Assembly: GCF_019431045.1 (NCBI RefSeq)
Contig: NZ_JAHXPT010000001.1
Location: forward strand, 186,001-250,000
Reading direction: 5' to 3'
Length of the DNA: 64,000 nt
From: Clostridium weizhouense
GTDB taxonomy: Bacteria; Bacillota; Clostridia; Clostridiales; Clostridiaceae
Made by a program: the position numbers and the translations under genes. The notes beneath the pieces are model-generated. The model had not been told where the DNA came from. It saw only the letters and a program-made list of their open reading frames with translations, and made no database searches. This document shows positions 1 to 7,931 of the stretch, one piece after another (positions within the stretch are counted from its first letter, which is position 1; each line of letters begins with the position of its first letter).

Positions 1-224
1 ATCCATACTTTTTATGTCTCCTATTATCATATTTATCATCCTTTTTAATAATATAGTTAATATGTCTATTATTATATTATACTTACAATTTTATAGTTTT
101 ATAGTATTAATTTCAATTATTTTATGTATCTATATTCTAATTAAATTAATAAATTTATAATTTTTAGTTAACAATATCAACTTAGAATCATATATATTTT
201 GTATATAATTTCTAACTATATTTG

Positions 225-300
225 TGATCTATACTATTTATAAATATTTTAAGATTTATATTAATTGAGTACCTTTAATAAAATTTATATATTTTATTAA
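225..300 (+). repeat. Intergenic repeat family B, copy 1
   Basis: This AT-rich block carries the core ATAAATATTTTAAGATTTAT followed by TTAATT and a TTTAATAAAA-like stretch. The same core occurs near 22557, 28987 and, inverted, near 24738. The rest of positions 1-330 holds no convincing gene. The mechanism of spread is unknown; no coding capacity was seen. Confidence 0.5.
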
Positions 301-332
301 TTTAACATATAAAATTTAATGATACTTTATAA

Positions 333-362
333 ATAAAAAGATTGCCTAACTTTAGACAATCC
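333..362 (-). terminator. Terminator of the ttcA-like gene
   Basis: On the minus strand a 10-bp stem (GATTGTCTAA paired with TTAGGCAATC, one wobble pair) is followed by a T-rich tail, 8 bp after the stop of the TtcA-like gene. Confidence 0.55.
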
Positions 363-369
363 TATTGTT

Positions 370-1233
370 TTATTCATCATAAACATCTAAAAATGAATAT
401 TTTCTATCACCTTTTTGCCATCCTAGTATAGAATCCATACTTACATTCTGTGCTGATCTAAAGATAGATTTATCTACACCATCAAATGTTTCTTTTAATT
501 GTTTAATTAAATCTTTTATCTCATATCTTTTATTTCCAGTTCTTTCTGCGGCAACCATACATGCACAATTTAATGGAGCAATTCCTGCATTTTTTATAAA
601 TTTCTTTATGTAATCTTCTTCAATATAATAAAGAGGTCGTATAAGTTCTAAATTTTCAAAATTTGCTGATTTAAGTTTAGGTAACATAGTTTTAAAATTA
701 CCTGAATATAAAATATTCAACATTGTAGTTTCTATGACATCATTATAGTGATGTCCTAAAGCAAGTTTATTACATCCTAAATCTTGTGCTTTATTATAAA
801 GTGAGCCTCTTCTCATTCTTGCACATAAATAACAAGGATAGTCTTTCGCCATTTTATCAACTACATCAAATATTCCTGATTCATAAATCTTAATTGGTAT
901 ATTTAAATATTCACAGTTATCTAATAATAATTGTCTTATATGTGGATGATATCCTGGATCCATCGCTATAAATTCTACCTCAAACTTAATTTGACCATGT
1001 TTTTGAAGTTCTTGAAATAATTTAGCCATTAAAATACTATCTTTTCCACCTGATATAGCAACAGCAACTTTGTCCCCTTCTTCTATTAACTTATAGTCTT
1101 TAATAGCTTTAATAAATTTTGACCATATATGTTTTCTATAAGTTTTTACTATACTTCTCTCAATATCTTTTAATGTTTTTTTATCTTCGTCCGGTATAAT
1201 TGTTGGACAACCTTTACCTGCAATTGTATTCAT
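370..1233 (-). CDS. ttcA: TtcA-family tRNA 2-thiocytidine biosynthesis protein
   Basis: This 287-residue protein belongs to the PP-loop ATPases that adenylate a tRNA base before sulfur transfer. The PP-loop SGGKDS is at residues 61-66. A CYLC motif at 134-137 and cysteines 223 and 225 (CAC) match the positions of the three Fe-S cluster cysteines of TtcA, and GHHYNDVIETT at about 160-170 is the conserved segment after the PP-loop fold. TtcA makes 2-thiocytidine at position 32 of some tRNAs with an iron-sulfur cluster; the exact tRNA target here is inferred from the family only. Start: ATG preceded by GAGGTG at 9 bp. It is a single gene with its own terminator. Clostridia also have TtcA-like paralogues of uncertain substrate, so the symbol is provisional. 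Confidence 0.8.
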   Translation of the reverse strand: MNTIAGKGCPTIIPDEDKKTLKDIERSIVKTYRKHIWSKFIKAIKDYKLIEEGDKVAVAISGGKDSILMAKLFQELQKHGQIKFEVEFIAMDPGYHPHIRQLLLDNCEYLNIPIKIYESGIFDVVDKMAKDYPCYLCARMRRGSLYNKAQDLGCNKLALGHHYNDVIETTMLNILYSGNFKTMLPKLKSANFENLELIRPLYYIEEDYIKKFIKNAGIAPLNCACMVAAERTGNKRYEIKDLIKQLKETFDGVDKSIFRSAQNVSMDSILGWQKGDRKYSFLDVYDE

Positions 1234-1533
1234 ATTATAAACACCTCATTTTTCATAGTAATTATATCATCAATTTAAAGAATTTAAAATTAATTATTTA
1301 AATAATAATTTAAGAATTATTTTTATTATAAATATTAGACAAATTTATAATATTTTATATTAATTAAACATATTGTTTTTATGTTCAAAATTTAACAATA
1401 TTATAATACATAATGTCCTTTTACATTTAAAATTTATAATATCAAAAAATTTTTCTTATATAAAACCTATACTATTTTCTTATATATTAACATTATAGTT
1501 CAAATAATTCTTTTTAATTTAATTAAGAAAGTC

Positions 1534-1620
1534 GGTTATGTTTTAAAACAGTGTTGATATTGTAGTGTAGACTGAACTGTCATTGAAATTTGCTTAGGCA
1601 ACATCACACAAAATAGATGA
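1534..1620 (+). repeat. Intergenic repeat family A, copy 1 (partial)
   Basis: The block begins TATGTTTTAAAACAGTGTTG and continues with ATATTGTAGTGTA and a GAACTGTCATTGAAATTTGC segment. It aligns closely with the left part of the copy at 15843 (GAACTGGCATTAGAATTTGC). The right terminal arm is not evident here, so this copy looks truncated. Confidence 0.5.
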
Positions 1621-1740
1621 TTATACTAGTCTATTATTTTTTTGAATGTTCCTTAAAATAAAAGTATAAAAATTTTTTTAAAAGTTAGACAAATTTTTAA
1701 CAATTTTTTATTGAATATTTTTATAAACATGATAAAATTA

Positions 1741-1841
1741 CTAGTGTCGGTATTCTATTTTTATAGAAACTGAACGAAAAATTTGGTATATACATTTTTC
1801 TGAATTATATCCCTAAAAGGAATAAGAACGGAGGCAAATTA
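1741..1841 (+). promoter_or_regulatory. Leader of the ECF transporter gene, possibly structured
   Basis: The leader contains a perfect short hairpin (TTCTAT-TTTT-ATAGAA near 1752-1767) that can extend with G-U pairs, followed by a second possible stem (GGTATATA with TATATCC, about 1783-1813). The ribosome binding site is GGAGG at about 1831-1835. I do not recognise a known riboswitch class: the conserved TPP, folate, preQ1 and cobalamin motifs are absent. ECF vitamin transporters are often riboswitch-controlled, so the block is listed as a candidate only. Confidence 0.25.
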
Positions 1842-2435
1842 ATGGAAAAAATTACTGTAAAATCAAAATTCTCAACTAGACAAATGGCTATGGTCGGAAT
1901 GTTATCTGCTATTTCAATTTTTTTAGGATTAACAGGATTAGGATTTATTCCAATACCACCTGTTAAAGCAACTATAATGCATCTTCCTGTTATAATAGGA
2001 GCAATTATTGAAGGTCCTATTGTTGGTGTTTTAGTAGGTTCTGTATTTGGATTATTTTCAATGTATCAAGCTTTTACTACACCATTACCAACATCATTTA
2101 TATTTTGGAATCCTATAATTGCATTATTACCTAGAATTTTAATCGGTGTTGTATCATACTATGTATATGTATTTTGTAAAAAATATTTTAAAAAACAAAG
2201 TTTAAGCATAGGTGTTTCAGCAGTATTAGGTACATTAACTAATACAATTGGTGTTATGGGATTAACATATGTTATATATTTAGAAAAATATGCCCAAGCC
2301 TTAGGTATTAGTACAACTGCTGCTAAAATAGGTATAGGTGGTGTAATTGTAACTAATGGTTCTATTGAAGCAATAGTTAGTGCTGTAATTTCCATTCCTG
2401 TAGTATTAACACTTATAAAAATAAAAAAAATGTAA
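1842..2435 (+). CDS. ECF transporter S component (substrate-binding membrane subunit)
   Basis: The 197-residue integral membrane protein has about six hydrophobic segments and the PF12822-type pattern: RQMAMVGMLSAIS near the N-terminus, then GFIPIPPVKATIMHLPVIIG and PRILIGVVSYYVY. Family members bind a vitamin or related small molecule and dock onto the shared EcfA-EcfA'-EcfT energy module, which is not encoded in this window, so it would work as a group II stand-alone S component. Similar S components have been linked to pantothenate or other B vitamins; the substrate cannot be settled here. GGAGG precedes the ATG. The P1 peptidase gene starts 119 bp downstream on the same strand after a hairpin, which suggests a related salvage role. 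Confident on the family, not on the ligand. Confidence 0.8.
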   Translation: MEKITVKSKFSTRQMAMVGMLSAISIFLGLTGLGFIPIPPVKATIMHLPVIIGAIIEGPIVGVLVGSVFGLFSMYQAFTTPLPTSFIFWNPIIALLPRILIGVVSYYVYVFCKKYFKKQSLSIGVSAVLGTLTNTIGVMGLTYVIYLEKYAQALGISTTAAKIGIGGVIVTNGSIEAIVSAVISIPVVLTLIKIKKM

Positions 2436-2478
2436 TAAATATAAGATTTATAAAAATAAATTTTATTATCATATATTA

Positions 2479-2535
2479 ATGACCAATGATGTAAAATACA
2501 TATATATAATTTTACTATCATTGGTCATTTTATAT
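2479..2535 (+). terminator. Hairpin between the ECF S-component and peptidase genes
   Basis: An imperfect stem of about 18 bp (ATGACCAATGAT... paired with ...ATCATTGGTCAT) is followed by TTTTATATAG. It is placed to end or attenuate the ECF transcript; the peptidase ribosome binding site begins only a few bases after it, so downstream expression may rely on readthrough. Confidence 0.5.
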
Positions 2536-2554
2536 AGAAAAGGAGTATTAGTTT

Positions 2555-3526
2555 ATGAATGAAATAAAATTTTGTGATATAGATGGAATTAAACTTGGTC
2601 ATGCAGAAAACAAACCTGGTGGAACTGGATGTTCAGTTGTAATATGCGAATCTGGAGCTACTGCTGGTGTTGATGTTCGTGGCGGTTCTCCTGGAACTAG
2701 AGAAACTGATTTATTAAACCCAATGGAAATGGTAGATAAAATCCACGCTGTAGTATTATCTGGTGGAAGTGCCTTTGGTTTAGATGCTTCAAGTGGAGTT
2801 ATGGAATATCTAGAAAGTAAAAACATTGGATTTGATGTTACTGTAGCAAAAGTACCAATAGTCTGTCAGGCAGTACTCTTTGATTTATCCTTTGGTAATC
2901 CTAAAATAAGACCTGATAAAAATATGGGAATTGAGGCATGTAAAAATTCAGAAATTTATAAAGATGATATTAATGGAAATATAGGCGCTGGATTTGGTGC
3001 TACAGTGGGAAAATTTTTAGGCCCTCATACTGCCATGAAAGGAGGACTTGGAACATATGCTGTAAAAATAGGTGATCTTATAGTTGGTGCTATTGTTGCT
3101 GTAAATTGTTTAGGTGATGTAATTAATCCTAACAATTTAAATATAATTGCTGGAGCTTACGATAGACAACGTAATATTTTTTTAAATACAGAAAATATTA
3201 TTTTATCAAATTTAACTAATCCTAAAAATCCTTTTAAAGGTAATACTACTATAGGAATTATTGTAACTAATGCTGATTTTACAAAAGCTGAAGCAAATAA
3301 GGTAGCTTCTATGGCTCATAATGGTTATGCTAGAACTATGCGCCCTGCTCATACAATGTTTGATGGAGATACTATATTTGCAATGTGTACTAATAAAGTA
3401 AAGTCAGATGTTACTACTGTTGGAATGATTGCAGCAAATGTTATGGAAAAAGCTATTATAAGAGGTGTTAAATCTGCCAAGTCTTTATTAGGAACTCCTA
3501 GTTATTCAGAGATAAAAAAATTCTGA
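2555..3526 (+). CDS. P1/S58 (DmpA-like) family peptidase
   Basis: The 323-residue protein matches the N-terminal-nucleophile aminopeptidase family that includes DmpA and beta-aminopeptidase BapA. Visible landmarks are GGSPGTRETDLL and LSGGSAFGLDA in the N-terminal half, GATVGKFLG in the middle and GNTTIGIIVTNA at about 230-241, where autocleavage exposes the catalytic Thr/Ser. The AHNGYARTMRPAHTMFDGDT stretch is a further family hallmark. Members hydrolyse small peptides with N-terminal D- or beta-amino acids, in the cytoplasm. The Shine-Dalgarno AAGGAG is 10 bp before the ATG. Its position behind an ECF vitamin transporter suggests a role in salvaging part of a vitamin, for example beta-alanine, but this is inference. 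Confidence 0.85.
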   Translation: MNEIKFCDIDGIKLGHAENKPGGTGCSVVICESGATAGVDVRGGSPGTRETDLLNPMEMVDKIHAVVLSGGSAFGLDASSGVMEYLESKNIGFDVTVAKVPIVCQAVLFDLSFGNPKIRPDKNMGIEACKNSEIYKDDINGNIGAGFGATVGKFLGPHTAMKGGLGTYAVKIGDLIVGAIVAVNCLGDVINPNNLNIIAGAYDRQRNIFLNTENIILSNLTNPKNPFKGNTTIGIIVTNADFTKAEANKVASMAHNGYARTMRPAHTMFDGDTIFAMCTNKVKSDVTTVGMIAANVMEKAIIRGVKSAKSLLGTPSYSEIKKF

Positions 3527-3678
3527 TTTTATAATATGAATAAAATTCCTATTATATTCTTTTTTTACTTATATTCCTCTCATTACATAGATTATATTTT
3601 TAACTATTACACACAATAATAATGCAAAGCAGAAATGCTTAGCAAATAAAAATTATTAAATTAAAGGAGGAATATATT

Positions 3679-3861
3679 ATGGCAAATTCATTAGTACCAG
3701 AAGCAAAAAACGGGTTAGCAAAATTCAAAAATGAAGTAGCAAATGAAATGGGTGTTCCATTTACTGATTACAATGGTAACCTTTCTTCTAAACAATGCGG
3801 AAGTGTTGGAGGAGAAATGGTAAAAAGAATGGTACAACAATACGAATCTGGCATAAAATAG
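3679..3861 (+). CDS. Alpha/beta-type small acid-soluble spore protein
   Basis: This 60-residue protein has the two SASP signatures: a KFKNEVANEMGV segment that includes the germination protease (GPR) cleavage region, and GSVGGEMVKRMVQQYE near the C-terminus. SASPs coat forespore DNA, shift it towards the A form, protect it from UV and heat, and are degraded to amino acids on germination. A Cys (SKQCGSVGG) precedes the second block, as in some clostridial members. The gene is monocistronic with a strong AAAGGAGG at 9 bp before the ATG. Sigma-G control would be expected, but I could not fix a clear promoter in the AT-rich upstream DNA. Confidence 0.95.
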   Translation: MANSLVPEAKNGLAKFKNEVANEMGVPFTDYNGNLSSKQCGSVGGEMVKRMVQQYESGIK

Positions 3862-4039
3862 TATTCTGACTGATGTACCAAATGGAGAGATAGGTATGCT
3901 ATAATATTGATAAATTAACTGATCATCTTTTATTTTACACACAGAATTATAAAAACTGAAATTTTTTCAGATAATAATTAATTCTTATATAAAATAAAGG
4001 ACATCAAGGATATTTATAAAATATTAAGTATCCTGTCTC

Positions 4040-4071
4040 TTTCTTTTATTGTAGTTAATCAATAAAAGAAA
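4040..4071 (+). terminator. Hairpin downstream of the SASP gene
   Basis: A perfect 12-bp stem (TTTCTTTTATTG with CAATAAAAGAAA, 8-base loop) lies about 180 bp after the SASP stop. The T-tract is weak. Apart from this and the clpB terminator, the 3862-4183 gap shows nothing recognisable. Confidence 0.35.
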
Positions 4072-4121
4072 TTATGTAGACTATGGATTAATTATAAAAA
4101 TAATTTATATTTAAATAAAAT

Positions 4122-4168
4122 AATAAAGACTATCAAAAAATATTTCTATGTTTATGATAGTCTTTATT
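4122..4168 (-). terminator. clpB terminator
   Basis: A perfect 14-bp inverted repeat (AATAAAGACTATCA with TGATAGTCTTTATT) lies 16 bp past the clpB stop codon, with T-rich flanks on both strands. Confidence 0.75.
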
Positions 4169-4183
4169 TTAATGCAACAATAT

Positions 4184-6790
4184 TTAATTATTTAGTACAT
4201 TTAATGTTATCTTTTCATCATTTCCATCAACCCTAACTTTAGATCCATAAATAATATCTCCTCTAATTATCATTCTTGCAAGATTATTTTCTAAAGTATT
4301 TTGAATATATCTTTTTAACGGCCTTGCTCCATATATAGGATCATACCCTTCTTTTGACATTATTGCTTTAGCTTCATCTGTTACATCTAATTCTATATTT
4401 CTATCTTTTAATCTATTTTTTACTTCTTTTAAGAATATATCAATAATTTTTTTGATTCCATTTTCTGTTAATGGTTTAAACATAATTGTATCATCAACTC
4501 TATTTAAAAATTCTGGTTTAAATCTTAATTTTAATTCATTAATAACACTTTCTTTTATATTTGATTCAATACAATTTTCATTTTTATTTTCTAACAAATA
4601 GTTGCTTCCTATATTAGATGTCATAATAATTATAGTATTTTTAAAATCTACAGTTTTTCCTTTATTATCTGTTAATCTACCATCGTCTAAGATTTGAAGG
4701 AATATATTAAACACATCTTCATGCGCTTTTTCAATCTCATCAAAAAGTATTACACTATAAGGATTTCTTCTAACAGCTTCTGTTAATTGTCCTCCTTCAT
4801 CATATCCAACATATCCTGGAGGAGCTCCAACTAATCTAGATACAGAATGCTTTTCCATATATTCCGACATATCAATACGAATAATATTTTCTTCAGAGTC
4901 AAATAAATTTCTTGCTAAAGTTTTTGCAAGTTCTGTTTTACCAACTCCTGTTGGCCCTAAAAATATAAATGATCCTATTGGTCTATTAATATCCTTAAGT
5001 CCTGCTCTTGCTCTAAGAATTGCATTTGTAACCGATTCAATCGCTTCATTTTGACCTATAACTCTTTCTTTCATATCCTCTTCTAATCTTAAAAGTTTTT
5101 CTCTTTCCCCTTCAAGAATATTACTTACAGGTATTCCTGTCCATTTAGAAAGAATTTGTGATACTTCTTCTTCTGTAACCTCTTCTTTTAAAAGAGCTCC
5201 TTCATAATTTTCTTTTACTTCACTTTCCATGTTTTTAAGCTTTTCCTCTAAAGCAGGAATTTTACTATATTGAATTTCAGCAACTTTATTATATTCATAA
5301 TTTCTTTGAGCTGCTTCTAATTCTCCTCTTGCTTCATCTAATTCTTTTTTAGTATTTTTAATAACCACAATATGCTCTTTTTCTTTTTCATATTTAGCAG
5401 TCATCTCATCATTTTTTTCTTTTAATTCAGCAAGTTCTTTTTCTAAATCTAATAATCTATTTTTTGATCCATCATCTTTTTCTTTTGATAAAGCTTCTTT
5501 TTCAATTTCAAGTTTAAAAATAGTTCTTCTTATAATATCTAATTCTGTTGGTAAAGAATCAATTTCAGATCTTATCATTGCACCAGCTTCATCAATTAAG
5601 TCAATTGCTTTATCTGGTAAATATCTATCTTGAATATATCTATTAGAAAGTTTTGCTGCTGCAACTATTGCTGAATCATGAATTCTAATTCCATGATGTA
5701 TTTCAAATCTTTCTTTTAATCCTCTTAATATTGAAATAGTATCCTCTACACTTGGCTCTTCTATGATTACAGGTTGAAATCTTCTTTCTAAAGCCTTATC
5801 TTTTTCAATATACTGTCTATATTCATCAAAAGTTGTTGCACCTATACAATGAAGCTCTCCTCTTGCTAATAAAGGTTTTATTAAATTTCCTGCATCCATA
5901 GCACCGTCAGTTTTCCCTGCTCCTACTATAGTATGGATTTCATCTATAAATAAAATAATTTTACCTTCACTATTTTGAACTTCTTTTAAAACAGCCTTTA
6001 ATCTTTCTTCAAACTCGCCTCTATATTTAGCACCTGCTATAAGTGACCCCATATCAAGTGAAAATATAATTTTGTCTTTTAATCCTTCTGGAACATCTCC
6101 TCTAACAATTCTTTCTGCTAACCCTTCCACTATAGCAGTCTTACCAACACCTGGTTCTCCTATAAGTACAGGATTATTTTTTGTTCTTCTAGAAAGTATT
6201 CTTATAGTTCTTCTTATTTCTTCATCCCTTCCAATAACAGGATCTAATTTGTGTTTTTTCGCAAGATCAACTAAATTAGTCCCATATTTAGCTAAAGCAT
6301 CATATGTTCCTTCTGGATCTTGAGAATCAACTCTCTGACTTCCTCTAACTTCGGATAAAATTTTTAAAAAACTATCCTTTGTAATATTAAATCTTTTTAA
6401 GATTTTTGTAACATCTCCATTATTATCAATCTCCATTATTGCAAGCATTAAATGTTCAACACTTATATACGAATCCTCAAACTTTTTTGAAATTTCTTCT
6501 GCTCTAATTAGTACTTCATCTACTCTTCTTGTGATATAAACTCCAGAACTTGATGCTCCATCACCTAATACTTTTGGCATAGAATTAAGACTATTATTTA
6601 AACTTTCTTTTAAACTCTTAACTGAGATACCCATTTTAGTTAAAATATTAGGTACTAATCCATCATCCTGCTCTACAAGTGCAGAAAAAAGATGAATTAT
6701 ATCTATTTGTTGATGATTATATTTAACAGCCGTAACATTTGCATCATTTAAAGCTTGTTGTACTCTTAAAGTCATTTTATCGATATTCAT
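4184..6790 (-). CDS. clpB: ATP-dependent disaggregase ClpB
   Basis: This 868-residue protein is a full-length Hsp100 chaperone that pulls polypeptides out of aggregates together with DnaK. The Clp N-domain is at about 1-145. AAA-1 carries Walker A GEPGVGKT near 205 and the IDEIHTIVGAG segment. A long Glu/Lys-rich coiled-coil middle domain at about 400-520 separates ClpB from ClpA and ClpC. AAA-2 carries GPTGVGKT near 605 and an FDEIEKAHEDVF Walker B. There is no ClpP-binding loop or zinc finger, which agrees with a disaggregase rather than a protease partner. The gene is monocistronic, with a CtsR-type operator about 110 bp upstream overlapping the inferred promoter, so heat induction by CtsR inactivation is likely. 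Confidence 0.97.
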   Translation of the reverse strand: MNIDKMTLRVQQALNDANVTAVKYNHQQIDIIHLFSALVEQDDGLVPNILTKMGISVKSLKESLNNSLNSMPKVLGDGASSSGVYITRRVDEVLIRAEEISKKFEDSYISVEHLMLAIMEIDNNGDVTKILKRFNITKDSFLKILSEVRGSQRVDSQDPEGTYDALAKYGTNLVDLAKKHKLDPVIGRDEEIRRTIRILSRRTKNNPVLIGEPGVGKTAIVEGLAERIVRGDVPEGLKDKIIFSLDMGSLIAGAKYRGEFEERLKAVLKEVQNSEGKIILFIDEIHTIVGAGKTDGAMDAGNLIKPLLARGELHCIGATTFDEYRQYIEKDKALERRFQPVIIEEPSVEDTISILRGLKERFEIHHGIRIHDSAIVAAAKLSNRYIQDRYLPDKAIDLIDEAGAMIRSEIDSLPTELDIIRRTIFKLEIEKEALSKEKDDGSKNRLLDLEKELAELKEKNDEMTAKYEKEKEHIVVIKNTKKELDEARGELEAAQRNYEYNKVAEIQYSKIPALEEKLKNMESEVKENYEGALLKEEVTEEEVSQILSKWTGIPVSNILEGEREKLLRLEEDMKERVIGQNEAIESVTNAILRARAGLKDINRPIGSFIFLGPTGVGKTELAKTLARNLFDSEENIIRIDMSEYMEKHSVSRLVGAPPGYVGYDEGGQLTEAVRRNPYSVILFDEIEKAHEDVFNIFLQILDDGRLTDNKGKTVDFKNTIIIMTSNIGSNYLLENKNENCIESNIKESVINELKLRFKPEFLNRVDDTIMFKPLTENGIKKIIDIFLKEVKNRLKDRNIELDVTDEAKAIMSKEGYDPIYGARPLKRYIQNTLENNLARMIIRGDIIYGSKVRVDGNDEKITLNVLNN

Positions 6791-6820
6791 TCTTCTACCT
6801 CCTAAAAATATATAAAAACT

Positions 6821-6856
6821 CTATAAAAGATTATAAATTTAATAACTTAATTAAAA
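6821..6856 (+). repeat. Intergenic repeat family C, copy 1
   Basis: The sequence reads CTATAAAAGATTATAAATTT followed by AATAACTTAATTAAAA. Close variants occur at 24860-24894, 40738-40774 and, inverted, at 36046-36077, all intergenic. Here it lies in the clpB leader. Confidence 0.4.
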
Positions 6857-6868
6857 TATATATATATT

Positions 6869-6923
6869 ATTTTTTCTTTATAAATATATATTAATACAAA
6901 GGTCAAAGAAAGTCAAAGTTTAT
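6869..6923 (-). promoter_or_regulatory. clpB promoter with CtsR operator
   Basis: On the plus strand 6901-6917 reads GGTCAAA-GAA-AGTCAAA, the tandem heptad to which the class III heat-shock repressor CtsR binds in Firmicutes. On the minus strand the same bases form TTGACT, then a 17-bp spacer, then TAATAT, a good vegetative promoter reading into clpB. Repressor and RNA polymerase sites therefore overlap. The ctsR gene itself is not in this window. Confidence 0.85.
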
Positions 6924-7049
6924 TTGAATATTTATCTTTATCTTCTAAATAAATTTTAATTTATAATGTAAGGAAGAATTTAGTTTGGAATTATCTTTAA
7001 CAAATTATTTAAATAAATGTAGAATTTAAATCGTAATATATACACACTT

Positions 7050-7118
7050 ATATTTTAAAATAATATTGATATTGTAGCATAAGTGTTATACTACAGTATC
7101 AATATTCACTTAAAGCAT
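7050..7118. repeat. Intergenic repeat family A, copy 2 (minimal palindrome)
   Basis: Arms ATATTGATATTGTAGCATA and TATACTACAGTATCAATAT face each other with only a few bases between, flanked by TTTTAAAA. This looks like the two ends of the family A element without the internal segment. It lies in the 6791-7213 gap. Confidence 0.5.
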
Positions 7119-7134
7119 ATATCTAAAAATAAAT

Positions 7135-7179
7135 ATAAAAAGTCATGTGAAAACTTTTTTGTTTTCACATGACTTTTTA
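7135..7179 (-). terminator. Terminator of the DNRLRE protein gene
   Basis: A perfect 14-bp stem (AGTCATGTGAAAAC with GTTTTCACATGACT) with a six-T loop and runs of A/T on both sides; it can work on both strands. Confidence 0.8.
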
Positions 7180-7213
7180 TAAAATTTTAAACTAATTACT
7201 CTAAAAATTTTAT

Positions 7214-7747
7214 TTAGTCTTCAATTTCTAAAGCTATATATGGTTTTCTTCTGTTATGATCATACGAGAATATGCTTATAGAGTTATTCATATTTTCTAT
7301 TCCTGTTAATGTTATTCCATAATCGTCTTTATAATAATCTGTCCATTTATTTGATTCGTCCATAAGATCTATAGTTATAAAATATTCAGTTCTATTTCCT
7401 TTTATACTTGCTTTCTGACCTAAATATATAAAGTTAGGTGCATTATCCCAATTTACTCCTAAAGAATTATATTCTTCTGTATTATAGTTTATATATACTT
7501 CATTGCTCTTTAATGTACAATGAGTATATATATTCTTTTCTACATATAAATTTAATTTAGCACTCTTTATTTTAGCATTACGTGATATTTTTTCTCGTAT
7601 ATCAAAACTCATTAGTGTTCTAAAAACATTACCATCAGCCCCTTTCGTATTCCCAATCGGTAAATACTTATTTTCATAAAAATTCTCTTTATTAAATTTT
7701 TTACTAATAACAGATATAGATGAAGGATAAACTGAAATCATTTTCAT
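7214..7747 (-). CDS. DNRLRE domain-containing protein
   Basis: The 177-residue beta-rich protein resembles single-domain DNRLRE proteins: SFDIREKISRNAKIKSAKLN (about 48-67) is the usual core strand with a Leu/Lys-rich turn, followed by NWDNAPNF and a DYGITLTGIE strand and ending RKPYIALEI. Such domains have a carbohydrate-binding-module-like jelly roll and usually occur in secreted or cell-surface proteins. No signal peptide or sorting motif is visible, so export, if any, would be non-classical, for example onto spores. It is divergent from the AraC/GH39 regulator, 184 bp apart, which may control it. The function is unknown; the domain call comes from pattern recognition. Confidence 0.6.
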   Translation of the reverse strand: MKMISVYPSSISVISKKFNKENFYENKYLPIGNTKGADGNVFRTLMSFDIREKISRNAKIKSAKLNLYVEKNIYTHCTLKSNEVYINYNTEEYNSLGVNWDNAPNFIYLGQKASIKGNRTEYFITIDLMDESNKWTDYYKDDYGITLTGIENMNNSISIFSYDHNRRKPYIALEIED

Positions 7748-7931
7748 GCAATCGCTCCTTTAATTTTATCATTCCTTAATCTATATCTATGAATATATTT
7801 TTTATTTAATTCACATTGTTAAGATTATAGTTAATTTTTTCTTGTTAAATCATACTCTACAATAAGTTTATATAATATGAATAAATTGTTATAATTTATT
7901 CATACTGTATATTAGTGAAAGGTGAACAAAA

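Noticed and set aside
225-300. Family B repeats as tRNA or other RNA genes
   Set aside because: The AT-rich copies show no cloverleaf arms or conserved tRNA motifs.
1741-1841. Leader of the ECF gene as a TPP, folate or preQ1 riboswitch
   Set aside because: The conserved motifs of these classes could not be found. The leader is listed only as a candidate structured region.
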